DNA of 64,000 nt, from NCBI GenBank assembly GCA_965208025.1, contig OZ242302.1, positions 434,001 through 498,000 of the forward strand, read 5' to 3'. This document shows positions 8,199 through 17,317 of the stretch, in pieces; the stretch's first letter is position 1, and each line of letters starts with the position of its first letter. The position numbers and the translations under genes are program-made. A model generated the notes under the pieces. That model saw only the letters and a list, made by a program, of their open reading frames with translations. It did no database searches and was not told the DNA's origin. This stretch comes from Bin80 sp965208025 (GTDB lineage Bacteria > Bacteroidota > Rhodothermia > Rhodothermales > Bin80).

Positions 8199-11100
8199 AA
8201 AGATCCAAAAATCCAACTGGCTTCCAAGATTTCGTAATCTGTGTTTTGGATTTCTTTGTTTACCTCTCGTATACTCAACCTCCACAGCACAGAATCTGGA
8301 AGTCCAAGTTGACACACTGTTCGGAGACCAACCTTTCTTTTTGCATCCCTTGTCTGTGCCGAACACACTAATCGTATCGGCAAATGGGGTGCCTCTTGAT
8401 TCAAGCGAATATCGATTTGATATGCGTTTGCGTCAATTGTTGATTCCAGGTCTTTCTATGGTTGATTCTGTAATCGTCATGTACAGGATCTGGGATTTCA
8501 ATCTTCCGAAGCAATATTCTCGTGTTCAGGAAAGTCCACCGTCAGTTGATTCTATCGCACCAGTGAAGGTCACTCCCCCAAGTGAAGAATCACGTCCCAT
8601 TCAGTTCAGACGAACCGGTTCAATTTCACGTGGCATTCTGGCAGGAAATAACAGGGATGCCACCATAGAATCTGGATTACGCTTGCAAATGTCTGGACAG
8701 ATTGCCCCCGATATCTACCTGAGAGCTGCCTTGACGGATGAAAATACCCCCATTCTATCCGAAGGAAATACCCAACGACTCAGTGAGCTTGATCGTGTAT
8801 TCATTGAGATTGAAACTCCATTCAGTACTGCTCAGCTCGGCGATTACCAGTTACAGCTAAACCGCAGTGTATTTGCTCAACTCAATCGTAAGATTCAAGG
8901 CATAGGAATTACAGCCCCGTTGCCACACAATACATTGAACGGATCACTTCAGGTAGCAGCTGCGACCTCCAGAGGACTTTTCAACACGCAGGATCTTCAG
9001 GTTAATGATGGGGTGCAAGGGCCTTACCGACTTCAGGGAAATTCGAATGAGCAATTTATTTTGGTAATCCCTGGTTCAGAATCCGTCTACTTGGATGGCA
9101 ACCTCTTGCAACGTGGAGAATCCAAAGACTATGTGATTGACTATGCCACGGGAGAAATCACATTCACTACGAATCGCCAGATCAAATACCACCATCGAAT
9201 AGCCGTTGAATTTCAATACAGAACCACGGAATTTACTCGCACTCTTGTGGCAACTGATGCATTTGTCTCAACATCGAACGAAAACTCTGGTCCATCATTG
9301 GCCTCCTTCGGGATTACATTTATTCAGGAAGCAGATGGAAAAACATTTGATCAGGAGTTTGGACTCACGGATGACGACAAAGAAATCTTGTCACAATTAG
9401 GAGATCGGAATGCAGCACGAAGTGGTGCGACTCCGGTGCTCTATGATCCCAATGCTCCATGGATCCATTATACCCTCCAGGATACAACGATCGGCGGGAA
9501 ATCCATTCAAATCTATCTACCGATTACAGAATCTACAAGTGAGGAGGCTTACCGAGTTGAATTTTCATGGGTTGGCCCAGGAATGGGAGATTATGTGAGG
9601 CAAGGTCAAACAGTCAACGGGATTGCTTACAGCTATCGTGGACCGAAACAAGGAGAATATTTGCCAGTCCGAATTTTACCCAAGCCCACTCGGCAGCGAA
9701 TGTTGAACCTTCAAGGGAGTTTCTCTCCCATTCAATATGTTGAAGTGAATGGGGAATGGGCACATTCAATGCGAGATGAAAATCGTTTTTCATCCATTGA
9801 CTCTGCGGATGATCATGGATTCAGCTACCATGCACGATTGAGACTCATGGAGTTGCCCATAGGCGTGGGAACAACGAACGTTACACTCAATCGCCGTCAT
9901 ACTGGACAGAATTTTGCCACGTTTGATCGGACACAACCTATTGAGTTCATTCGCCTCTGGAATTTGCCTCGGGATCGTAGACTGGTGGCAGCAAATAATG
10001 AAACGATTGATGAAGCAAGTGTGACGTGGAATTTTTCGGAGATGTCATCTATTACGGGTCTGCTGGGGCAGTTGAAGCAACCCGGAGAGTTTGACGGGAG
10101 CCGTAGGGAAGTAGCCATCATGGTCAATGAACCCCAGCTTCTATTTCTAAACTATCGCTTCATTCATATTATGAGTAATGCTGATTCAGTGGGAGGGAGA
10201 TGGATCCGTCATGTCGCTCAGGCCTCCAAGCCTATATTGAGGGAGCGTCTCAAATTGAATTCAAGGCTGATTTACAGCCAGCGCCTCCAGAATATCCCTC
10301 AGGAACTCCGACGGGATTCTCATCAACATTTTGGAATTGTACCCAATTTAGAGTTCAATTTTGATAGGGGAACGGTCTCGGCCGAATTTGACTACAGGGG
10401 TGAGCATTTCTGGACCAGTGACTTCCGATTGATTCCAGCCCGCCGAACAGCGACATATACAATGAACTATTCAACCGATCCCCAGAGACTTTTTCAAAGC
10501 GAAGGGCGGGTAGGTTTGCAGAACACCAACTATACGGAGTTCTTCCAAACTTCGCAGGGATTATCTATGAAACGTTCCTTGGTTGCCAGGTGGAATAGTC
10601 GAGTGCAACCATGGGATCGGTTATTGCGCATAAACTGGCAATATGAGGCACTCTCAGAGCAAACTCCCGTTCTCCAGGAAATTTATATACGAACAGGCCC
10701 CGAACTGGGGGAGTATGTGTGGGATGACTTCAATGGGAATGGAGTGATTGAACTTGATGAATTTATCCCGGAAGTTACCCAAGATGAAGGAGAATATGCA
10801 CGTACATTGATTCCATCAGACTCTCTCCAAGCCGTCACTGGTGTTCAAGCGAATCTCAATATCCATTTTGATGGAGCTAGACGTTGGCGTAACCCCCAAA
10901 CCACTTGGGAGAAATGGCTCCGTCAGATATCCTATCGATTCAGAGCAGATCTACAAGAAAAGAGTAAAGATCCAAACCCAACAAATATTTATTTATTGCG
11001 TCAAAAATGGTATCGACATCCAGAGAATTCCATCCGAGGAACCATCAATCTAGCGCAAGATCTATGGTTATTTAGGAATCATCCCAGATACAGCTTCCAT

Positions 11101-11682
11101 GCTTCATGGCGGCGAATTCGTTCAACCAATGTATTTGCAGCTGAAACAGAATCCCGCAGTATTGATGAAGTTCGTGCACAAGTACGCTGGGGATTCACTG
11201 ATCGGTGGGCTCTTCGGACTGAGGGAGCAATTTCAAATAAAATGAATATGAGTTCGTCATTCGCCTCCCGCGAATTTGATATACAGACTCAGTCAATCTC
11301 ACAGGAAATTCAGGTATCTATCTTATCAAAGATGAGGCTTTCCACAGGAGTTCACTACTCTCAAAAAAATCCACAATCCAGTGGATCTGCTATAATTTGG
11401 AAAGTCCCATTCCAAGTCTCTTGGAATCAAGCTGGACGGGCAAATGTGAATAGTCGTATAGAATTGACCGACGTCAGACTTTCCTCAGAATCAACGTCCT
11501 CTGGACTCGCATTCTATGAACTCACGGATGGGAGGGGGAAGGGACGTTCACTTTTGTGGAATTTGAATGGATGGCTTCAACTGACTCGAGTCCTACGTGG
11601 TACAATTTCCTACTCGGGCAGGAACCCACAGGATGCTCCGCAAATTCATACGGTGAGAATGCAACTCTCCGCAACATTTTAA
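8188..11682 (+). CDS. Very large outer-membrane protein of the Bacteroidota/Rhodothermota type
   Basis: An 1164-residue exported protein. A TTG start at 8188 is used because no ATG or GTG lies upstream in frame before the signal peptide. The signal peptide has a hydrophobic core at about residues 17-28 and a likely cut after TAQ. A block containing SGSISRGIL-like and EGNTQRLSELD-like sequences is typical of a conserved family of large, uncharacterised OMPs in this group. The rest alternates in the way expected of beta-strands and ends in Phe, as outer-membrane barrels do. Near residues 848-860 is an EF-hand-like loop (DFNGNGVIELDEF), a possible Ca2+ site. It overlaps the TPM gene by 11 bases. 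Function unknown; probably a large barrel or surface assembly protein. Confidence 0.75.
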   Translation: MGFRKIQKSNWLPRFRNLCFGFLCLPLVYSTSTAQNLEVQVDTLFGDQPFFLHPLSVPNTLIVSANGVPLDSSEYRFDMRLRQLLIPGLSMVDSVIVMYRIWDFNLPKQYSRVQESPPSVDSIAPVKVTPPSEESRPIQFRRTGSISRGILAGNNRDATIESGLRLQMSGQIAPDIYLRAALTDENTPILSEGNTQRLSELDRVFIEIETPFSTAQLGDYQLQLNRSVFAQLNRKIQGIGITAPLPHNTLNGSLQVAAATSRGLFNTQDLQVNDGVQGPYRLQGNSNEQFILVIPGSESVYLDGNLLQRGESKDYVIDYATGEITFTTNRQIKYHHRIAVEFQYRTTEFTRTLVATDAFVSTSNENSGPSLASFGITFIQEADGKTFDQEFGLTDDDKEILSQLGDRNAARSGATPVLYDPNAPWIHYTLQDTTIGGKSIQIYLPITESTSEEAYRVEFSWVGPGMGDYVRQGQTVNGIAYSYRGPKQGEYLPVRILPKPTRQRMLNLQGSFSPIQYVEVNGEWAHSMRDENRFSSIDSADDHGFSYHARLRLMELPIGVGTTNVTLNRRHTGQNFATFDRTQPIEFIRLWNLPRDRRLVAANNETIDEASVTWNFSEMSSITGLLGQLKQPGEFDGSRREVAIMVNEPQLLFLNYRFIHIMSNADSVGGRWIRHVAQASKPILRERLKLNSRLIYSQRLQNIPQELRRDSHQHFGIVPNLEFNFDRGTVSAEFDYRGEHFWTSDFRLIPARRTATYTMNYSTDPQRLFQSEGRVGLQNTNYTEFFQTSQGLSMKRSLVARWNSRVQPWDRLLRINWQYEALSEQTPVLQEIYIRTGPELGEYVWDDFNGNGVIELDEFIPEVTQDEGEYARTLIPSDSLQAVTGVQANLNIHFDGARRWRNPQTTWEKWLRQISYRFRADLQEKSKDPNPTNIYLLRQKWYRHPENSIRGTINLAQDLWLFRNHPRYSFHASWRRIRSTNVFAAETESRSIDEVRAQVRWGFTDRWALRTEGAISNKMNMSSSFASREFDIQTQSISQEIQVSILSKMRLSTGVHYSQKNPQSSGSAIIWKVPFQVSWNQAGRANVNSRIELTDVRLSSESTSSGLAFYELTDGRGKGRSLLWNLNGWLQLTRVLRGTISYSGRNPQDAPQIHTVRMQLSATF

Positions 11683-11736
11683 TGATTCATTCAATGATTC
11701 TTGGCAACATTTTCATCACTTTTCGGTTCAGGCATT

Positions 11737-12372
11737 ATGCATAAGAAAGAAACAATTCTTCGGTTTGGTTTCACTTTATTAACCGTCCTGTGTATCGTTC
11801 AGCCCGCCATTTCACAGGATACTGAGAAGCTTGAAGCGCTTTTCTGGGCACGTAAAGATAGCGCACTTGCGCGCTTTTCACAGGCAGATGTTGATTTTAT
11901 GACTGGCATGATTACACATCATGCACAGGCTCTGGTCATGTCCTCCTTTGCCGAGACCAATGGTGCTAGTTCCGCGATACAGGTCCTCGCTGCGCGAATT
12001 ACGAATGCCCAAAATGATGAAATTCATATCATGCAGCAGTGGCTCCGTAATCGAGAGCAGACGGTTCCTCATGTGATGATTGAAGGAAGTTCCCTCATGG
12101 TTCACGGGGCCGGCGACCATTCCACGCATATGCCTGGGATGTTATCCGATGCCCAACTAAATGAACTGGGAGCAGCACAAGGGGTAGATTTTGATCGACT
12201 CTTTCTTGAATACATGATCATGCATCATGAGGGCGCTATCCACATGGTTGAAGAATTATTCAGTACGGACGGAGCAATCACTGGTGATGCCACCTACAAG
12301 TTGGCCGCCGAAATTCATGTTGATCAAATGACTGAAATTGATCGGATGAAATTGATGCTTGAACAACTTTGA
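11737..12372 (+). CDS. Exported DUF305 protein (ferritin-like four-helix fold, possible copper binding)
   Basis: A secreted protein of 211 residues. It has a signal peptide (hydrophobic core about 10-22, likely cut after AISQ) and two DUF305 motifs: FMTGMITHH at about 54-62 and EYMIMHHEGAIHM at about 159-171. DUF305 proteins are helical, and the Met/His pairs are thought to bind copper or another metal in the periplasm. ATG 11737 is chosen over an upstream TTG at 11701 because the signal peptide begins there. The gene lies 54 bases after the OMP gene and 31 bases before the LVIVD gene. DUF305 and LVIVD genes often occur together, so they probably act in the same envelope process, which is not known. 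Confidence 0.88.
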   Translation: MHKKETILRFGFTLLTVLCIVQPAISQDTEKLEALFWARKDSALARFSQADVDFMTGMITHHAQALVMSSFAETNGASSAIQVLAARITNAQNDEIHIMQQWLRNREQTVPHVMIEGSSLMVHGAGDHSTHMPGMLSDAQLNELGAAQGVDFDRLFLEYMIMHHEGAIHMVEELFSTDGAITGDATYKLAAEIHVDQMTEIDRMKLMLEQL

Positions 12373-12403
12373 TTTTACCCTTAACTCTCAAATATATAGA
12401 CAC

Positions 12404-14260
12404 ATGAGTATCCGATACTTATTTACCGCACCCTTGTTGGCGGCGATCATGATTTCGCCAAGCCTCGGTTATGCACAGCAGTCAATGGTCTTTGATGACC
12501 CACGAATTGGCCTCGAGGCAGGGCTCTTTGATGCCGAAGAAGCAATATGGAACTTGCGGAAAGTGGCATCCGTCCCACCACCTGAAGATTTTGTTGGTGT
12601 TACCAATAGCGATCTGGCGTTCAAAGACAACTATGTTTTTCAGGGCAACTATAACGGTGTAATTATTTGGGATGTGTCTGATCCCACTGCACCTGTGTTG
12701 GCAAAAGATTATCTTTGTCCAGCTTCCCAGAGTGATGTCTCTGTTTACGGAAACTTGCTCTTCGTTTCTGGGGAAGGCCTTGGGGGGCGTCTTGACTGCG
12801 GAACCCAAGGAGTAGAGGAAGCTGTTAGCCCCGATCGACTTCGGGGAATCAGGATCTTTGATATTACCGATGTACTTGATCCCCAGTACATCCATAACGT
12901 TCAGACTTGTCGCGGATCACATACACACTCTCTACTCATAGACCCTCAGGATGACGAGAATGTATATGTCTATGTCTCAGGTTCTGCACCTGTTCGTCCA
13001 AAGGAAGAATTATCTGAATGCTCTGGGACATCTCCCACAGAGGATCCCGAATCAGCACTCTTTCGTATTGAGATCATTAAGGTCCCGCTCGCGAACCCAG
13101 CCGATGCTTCAATTGTCAGTTCTCCGCGTATTTTTGAAGATCTGACCGCTCCCCCAGTACATGGACCAACGGAGGCGGAAATGGCTGAATTTGCAGAGGC
13201 CGAGGCACGGGGAGAATTTGTAGCAGCTTTTGGGCCAAATTACTACATCCTTCCAGATCAGTATGTTGCCCCCATGATTGCGGACTATTTTGAATCGGAG
13301 GAAATTACCGAGCCTACCGTTGAGGACACGGCCGCGTTCAGGGAATCTCTCCCCGATATAATTGCAGCCATGATGGGAGGAGACAATGATGAAAATCTTG
13401 GCCCAGACCAATGTCACGATATTACGTTATATCCAGAAATTGGCTTGGCAGGCGGAGCCTGTGAAGGATATGGGCTGCTTTTAGATATTTCGGATCCCGT
13501 CAACCCCGTCCGTATAGATGCCGTTGCGGACAGTAATTTTGCGTACTGGCACTCCGCTACCTTCAACAATGATGGTTCATCTATTCTTTTTACCGATGAG
13601 TGGGGAGGTGGTGGAGGCCCGAAATGTCGCGAAACTGATCCAATGGAGTGGGGAGCAAATGCTTACTTCACGATTGATGAAGAAAGGAAGATGCATTTTC
13701 AGAGCTACTATAAGTTACCTGTTCCTCAAACCGAAATGGAGAACTGTGTTGCACATAACGGCTCCCTGATACCGATTCCAGGAAGAGATATTTTTGTGCA
13801 ATCCTGGTATCAGGGTGGGATCTCAATTACGGATTGGACGGATCCTGCCAATGTCATCGAAATTGCCTACCATGATCGCGGTCCTGTTTCAGTTGAGCAA
13901 ATGGAGATGGGAGGAAGCTGGTCGGTGTACTGGTATAATGGGTATCTCTATAACAGTGAGATTGCACGCGGCCTTGATGTCTTTGAATTGGTACCCAGTG
14001 AATTCATCACTGAGAATGAAATTGCAGCGGCAAATACTGTGCAGTTGGATTACAAGAATGTACAGGGGCAACCAACCTATGAATGGCCTCTTTCTTTCGC
14101 TCTTGCCCGAGCCCATGTTGATCAGATGGAGAGAAACCAGACTGGAACCCCAGAGGAAATTGCCTCCCTCCGTGCGGAGATTGATGAAGCGGAAGTGGAG
14201 GGGAATGAAAGCGTCATTCAGCGCATCACTGAAATGGTTCACGATCAGACTGATCACTGA
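12404..14260 (+). CDS. Secreted LVIVD-repeat beta-propeller protein
   Basis: A 618-residue exported protein with a signal peptide (about 1-24, cut after GYAQ). LVIVD repeats follow, recognisable by blocks such as VIIWDVSDPTAP, IRIFDITDVLDP, LLLDISDPVNP and ISITDWTDPA. These form a beta-propeller-like structure in secreted proteins of marine bacteria. A Glu/Ala-rich insertion lies near residues 260-340. The C-terminus is helical and charged. ATG 12404 is preferred to the TTG at 12359 because it directly precedes the signal peptide. Ligand and activity are unknown; it pairs with the DUF305 gene just upstream. Confidence 0.82.
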   Translation: MSIRYLFTAPLLAAIMISPSLGYAQQSMVFDDPRIGLEAGLFDAEEAIWNLRKVASVPPPEDFVGVTNSDLAFKDNYVFQGNYNGVIIWDVSDPTAPVLAKDYLCPASQSDVSVYGNLLFVSGEGLGGRLDCGTQGVEEAVSPDRLRGIRIFDITDVLDPQYIHNVQTCRGSHTHSLLIDPQDDENVYVYVSGSAPVRPKEELSECSGTSPTEDPESALFRIEIIKVPLANPADASIVSSPRIFEDLTAPPVHGPTEAEMAEFAEAEARGEFVAAFGPNYYILPDQYVAPMIADYFESEEITEPTVEDTAAFRESLPDIIAAMMGGDNDENLGPDQCHDITLYPEIGLAGGACEGYGLLLDISDPVNPVRIDAVADSNFAYWHSATFNNDGSSILFTDEWGGGGGPKCRETDPMEWGANAYFTIDEERKMHFQSYYKLPVPQTEMENCVAHNGSLIPIPGRDIFVQSWYQGGISITDWTDPANVIEIAYHDRGPVSVEQMEMGGSWSVYWYNGYLYNSEIARGLDVFELVPSEFITENEIAAANTVQLDYKNVQGQPTYEWPLSFALARAHVDQMERNQTGTPEEIASLRAEIDEAEVEGNESVIQRITEMVHDQTDH

Positions 14261-14325
14261 GAAACCCTATCTTACGCAGAAGAAATGATGAAAAGTTGTG
14301 GAAATAGTTGATTCTGCGTATATTA

Positions 14326-14356
14326 GGCGCCGGGCGATCATTGATTGTCCGGCGCT
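14326..14356 (+). terminator. GC-rich stem-loop between the LVIVD and permease genes
   Basis: GCGCCGG (14327-14333) pairs with CCGGCGC (14349-14355) around a 15-base loop. It lies 66 bases after the LVIVD stop and 30 bases before the permease ATG. There is no strong T-run after it, so it may be a terminator, a pausing site, or part of the 5' leader of the permease mRNA. Confidence 0.35.
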
Positions 14357-14385
14357 ACTTATTCGTCAACTGACAAGAGATTTGA

Positions 14386-15633
14386 ATGAACAAAGGACTT
14401 GTTGCCCGGCTTAGCGTCATGATGTTTGTCCAGTACTTCATCTGGGGAGCATGGGCGCCTACTTTAGGCCAATACATGAACGCCAACGGGATCGGAGAAT
14501 GGATCCAGTTAGCTTATTCTTTGGGGCCAATTGTTTGCATTATCGGACCATTTTTTCTGGGGATGGTGGCTGACCGCTTCTTTGACTCCGAGAAACTGCT
14601 CGGCGTTCTCATGCTCATTGCGGGAGCCGCAATGTGTGCCATGCCATCATTTGCTGATTCTCGCCTCTTCCTCCCCTTATTAGGTTTGCATGCACTCTGC
14701 TACTTTCCTACCCTTGGACTCACAGCTTCGTTGGCATTTCACCATCTGAAAAATCAAGAGACTGAGTTCCCGATCGTCCGCGTATTTGGAACAATCGGTT
14801 GGGCTGTCATCGGTTTATTTATGGGGTATGTCCTCAAAGCCGATGATACATCCTTGCCACTTTTCATTGGCGGTGGAGCCGCTCTATTTCTTGGCCTATA
14901 CAGTTTTACGCTTCCCTATACACCTCCACCTTCCAAAGGGCAAACGACTTCATGGAAACAGATCGCTGGAATTGATGCATTTCACGCGCTCAAGAGTAAA
15001 TCATTTGTGGTCTTTCTTGCTGCCGCAATGCTCATCTTTATTGCCTTCGGCACCTATTTCCCGTATGCACCGCTCTACTTTTCCGCAATTCATCAAGGCT
15101 TTTTTGATGGAACGAGTCAATTTGCCAATCCAAGTGGTGAGATGGCGTTTGGGCAGGTGAGTGAGATCTTCTTTATGTTACTGATTCCATTTTTCTTCCG
15201 TCGACTTGGAGTCAAATGGATGCTTCTCCTTGGAATGCTCGCATGGGTCGCTAGATTCGCCGTCTTTGCCGTTGGAGCAAGCGTCGGTGTCTATTATTTC
15301 ATTCTGATAGGAATTCTCATTCATGGAATTTGCTACGATTTCTTCTTTGTCACAGGTCAGATCTACATAGACAAGAAAACAGCACCTGAAGTCCGCGGTC
15401 AGGTGCAGGGACTCTTGGTTCTCTTGACCCAAGGAATTGGATTCTTGTTAGGGACCCTGCTTAGTGGTGCTTATGTGAATACCTTCGGAGAGAATGGACA
15501 ACTAAATCTAGAGGGTTGGGGTACATTTTGGTTCATTTTTGCAGCTGCCACATTGGTATTTTCACTTGCATTCGTATTATTGTTTAATGACAGAGTTGCA
15601 GATCATGATAAATCTGCGGAATCTGCCAGCTAA
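14386..15633 (+). CDS. MFS permease of the nucleoside:H+ symporter type (NupG/XapB-like)
   Basis: A 415-residue inner-membrane transporter with twelve predicted membrane segments. The N-terminus (FVQYFIWGAWAPTLGQY) is typical of the nucleoside/H+ symporter branch, and an internal acidic/aromatic pair (YDFFFVTGQIYIDK) is a family hallmark. In this phylum such permeases commonly sit beside DUF1080 and other sugar genes and may carry nucleosides or sugars; the substrate cannot be read from the sequence. The DUF1080 lipoprotein follows 32 bases later in the same direction, so they probably form a two-gene operon. Confidence 0.83.
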   Translation: MNKGLVARLSVMMFVQYFIWGAWAPTLGQYMNANGIGEWIQLAYSLGPIVCIIGPFFLGMVADRFFDSEKLLGVLMLIAGAAMCAMPSFADSRLFLPLLGLHALCYFPTLGLTASLAFHHLKNQETEFPIVRVFGTIGWAVIGLFMGYVLKADDTSLPLFIGGGAALFLGLYSFTLPYTPPPSKGQTTSWKQIAGIDAFHALKSKSFVVFLAAAMLIFIAFGTYFPYAPLYFSAIHQGFFDGTSQFANPSGEMAFGQVSEIFFMLLIPFFFRRLGVKWMLLLGMLAWVARFAVFAVGASVGVYYFILIGILIHGICYDFFFVTGQIYIDKKTAPEVRGQVQGLLVLLTQGIGFLLGTLLSGAYVNTFGENGQLNLEGWGTFWFIFAAATLVFSLAFVLLFNDRVADHDKSAESAS

Positions 15634-15665
15634 CCGATTCATTTCAATATTCATTACTTAATCTC

Positions 15666-16391
15666 ATGAGCACGCGAATATTTTTTGTAATTGCACTTGG
15701 TACGTTACTTTACACTGGTTGTAATACTTCATCGGAAGACACGGCTATGGAGGATGTAGTTGAGGCACCCGCCACCGTCGGAACTGCATGGCAGGAGCTC
15801 GGATCTGACCATTGGCGCCGCTATGGAGGAGAAGGTCTTCCAGAAGCTTGGCAGGTTGATGAAGATGGAACCTTGTATTTCACAGGGGAGGGGGAAGGTG
15901 GAGATATTGTGACCACGGATCAGTTTGACAACTTTGAACTTGAGTTGGAATGGAAGATATCCTCTGGAGGAAACAGTGGAATCATGTTTCGCGTGTCTGA
16001 AGACCAAGACTATCCCTGGCGTACCGGACCTGAATATCAGATCTTGGACAATGATGCACATGCAGATGCCTCGCAGGGGGCTGACCGTCATGCGGGAGCA
16101 AATTATGACATGCATGCTCCATCCTCCGATGTTGTCCGACCAGCCGGAGAATGGAACCAGGCTCGGATTGTTGTGGATGGAGCAAACGTTGAGCATTGGC
16201 TCAATGGTGAAATGATTGTTTCTTATGAGTTATGGACAGACGAATGGAGAGCAACCATTGCAGAAAGCAAGTGGGTTGATATGCCCACCTATGGAATGAA
16301 TCCCACAGGACATATCTGCCTCCAGGATCATAGTGATCCCGTATGGTTCCGAAATATTCGGATCCGTCCAATCGCAGCACCCGAAGTTTAA
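15666..16391 (+). CDS. DUF1080 (3-keto-disaccharide hydrolase-like) lipoprotein
   Basis: A 241-residue lipoprotein. The signal peptide ends in a lipobox (LYTGC, Cys19), followed by an acidic linker. The DUF1080 domain fills the rest, with the concanavalin-like features WRRYGGEGLP, EWKISSGGNSGIMF and the closing LQDHSDPVWFRNI. Members of this family cleave 3-keto-glycosides in keto-sugar degradation. It should be anchored in the envelope facing the periplasm or surface. Its place right behind a permease suggests that it prepares a substrate for uptake. Confidence 0.88.
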   Translation: MSTRIFFVIALGTLLYTGCNTSSEDTAMEDVVEAPATVGTAWQELGSDHWRRYGGEGLPEAWQVDEDGTLYFTGEGEGGDIVTTDQFDNFELELEWKISSGGNSGIMFRVSEDQDYPWRTGPEYQILDNDAHADASQGADRHAGANYDMHAPSSDVVRPAGEWNQARIVVDGANVEHWLNGEMIVSYELWTDEWRATIAESKWVDMPTYGMNPTGHICLQDHSDPVWFRNIRIRPIAAPEV

Positions 16392-17036
16392 GTTATCTAA
16401 CATGCTGTCAAATTCCATTCTTTGGAGTGGGGATATGAGGTGCAGATCTAGTGAATTGAACAGAGTTCACTCCATTCGTAGATGTTTACCTGATCGCCTC
16501 AACAATCCTTCTTTGTGCTGGCTGACGATAACCAGAAGGTTTACACAAAGACGTTGAGACGAAGAGTAATTTAGCTTTCGGACTAAAATAGGTAGCAGGG
16601 CAGTCCATCTTAGCCTGTGGAGACCTATGTAAGACTTGTGAAATCATGAACAGCTAGTTGTCTGAGAAGCATAAAGTTCCGTACTTTAGGGCGTGGAATT
16701 GTCACAGTACCTTTTCTATTGTCGAGTTCGCTCATTCAGACTTTTATCTGGCGGAGAATTAATGGGCTACGGGTGTAGTTTATTTGCAAGTGTGTGGTTG
16801 AGCCAGTCTCGGGACGGTGTTGTTTTCAGTGCTACTTGGGTAGGGTAAATGCCAGATAAGAGTCTCCAAGCTTTGTCCTCACTTTTCTACCTCCGTGTCT
16901 AGCGTCAAAACTTCTTAGTGTGGGCATATATGACGTTTACAAAGAAATCTCTCAGCGAAGAAAACACCAGTTCCGCAGATTACAACCTTTCTCCGAGGAC
17001 CTGTGAATAGGTACCTGTCCGTTATTCAGACTTTAT
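16392..17036 (+). other. Gene-poor stretch left of an IS1634 insertion
   Basis: About 645 bases with no intact gene. The only recognisable piece is the PQQ-dehydrogenase 3' remnant at 16721-16894. The rest has many stops on both strands and no clear terminator. The right edge is the 5-bp target duplication of the IS1634 element. Confidence 0.6.
16721..16894 (-). pseudogene. Remnant of the 3' end and downstream flank of a PQQ-dehydrogenase gene
   Basis: This 174-base segment matches 49049-49220 in the same orientation with only scattered differences. On the minus strand it encodes the tail GDSYLAFTLP plus Lys and a TAG stop (16832-16834). That corresponds to the last residues of the PQQ-dehydrogenase ending at 49161. 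The similarity continues about 110 bases beyond the stop into the shared downstream DNA. The rest of the gene is missing, so this is the end of a deleted paralogue or of a duplicated segment. Confidence 0.75.
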
Positions 17037-17041
17037 TGGTT

Positions 17042-17056
17042 ACTGAAGTTACCCCC
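17042..17056 (+). repeat. Left terminal inverted repeat of the IS1634 element
   Basis: ACTGAAGTTACCCCC, directly after the target duplicate TGGTT. The partner on the right end is an exact reverse complement. Confidence 0.85.
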
Positions 17057-17110
17057 TATTTTCCCACGATCTGCGGATCCGAGCGCTAGCTATTCATCAA
17101 TCTGCCCTTT

Positions 17111-17134
17111 AAATCGCCTTTTTTCGGCGAATTT
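17111..17134 (+). terminator. Hairpin inside the left end of the IS1634 element
   Basis: AAATCGCC and GGCGAATTT pair around a T-run (one bulged base). It lies between the left end and the transposase start. Such hairpins in IS leaders can block transcription entering from the flank; that role is inferred. Confidence 0.35.
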
Positions 17135-17317
17135 GTAGGGAATTCCCGTCAATATTGGTCATTTTCGGTCTTACTGGTCCTTCGGGAAGGTGATTTTGCG
17201 TTAAATAAGCGTACCCATGTATTGTTTTTGCTTTTTATTGATCCTTTTGATTTTAACTACTTGCTATTGTTCATTTTTATTCGTATATTTAACTTTCTTC
17301 ATGAACTATTTGTACCC

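Noticed and set aside
17036..17044. Match of TTGGTTACT beside the IS1634 left end to one strand of the IS110 target-like loop
   Set aside because: The word is partly the TGGTT target duplication and partly the IS1634 terminus, and it is far from the IS110 ends; treated as chance.
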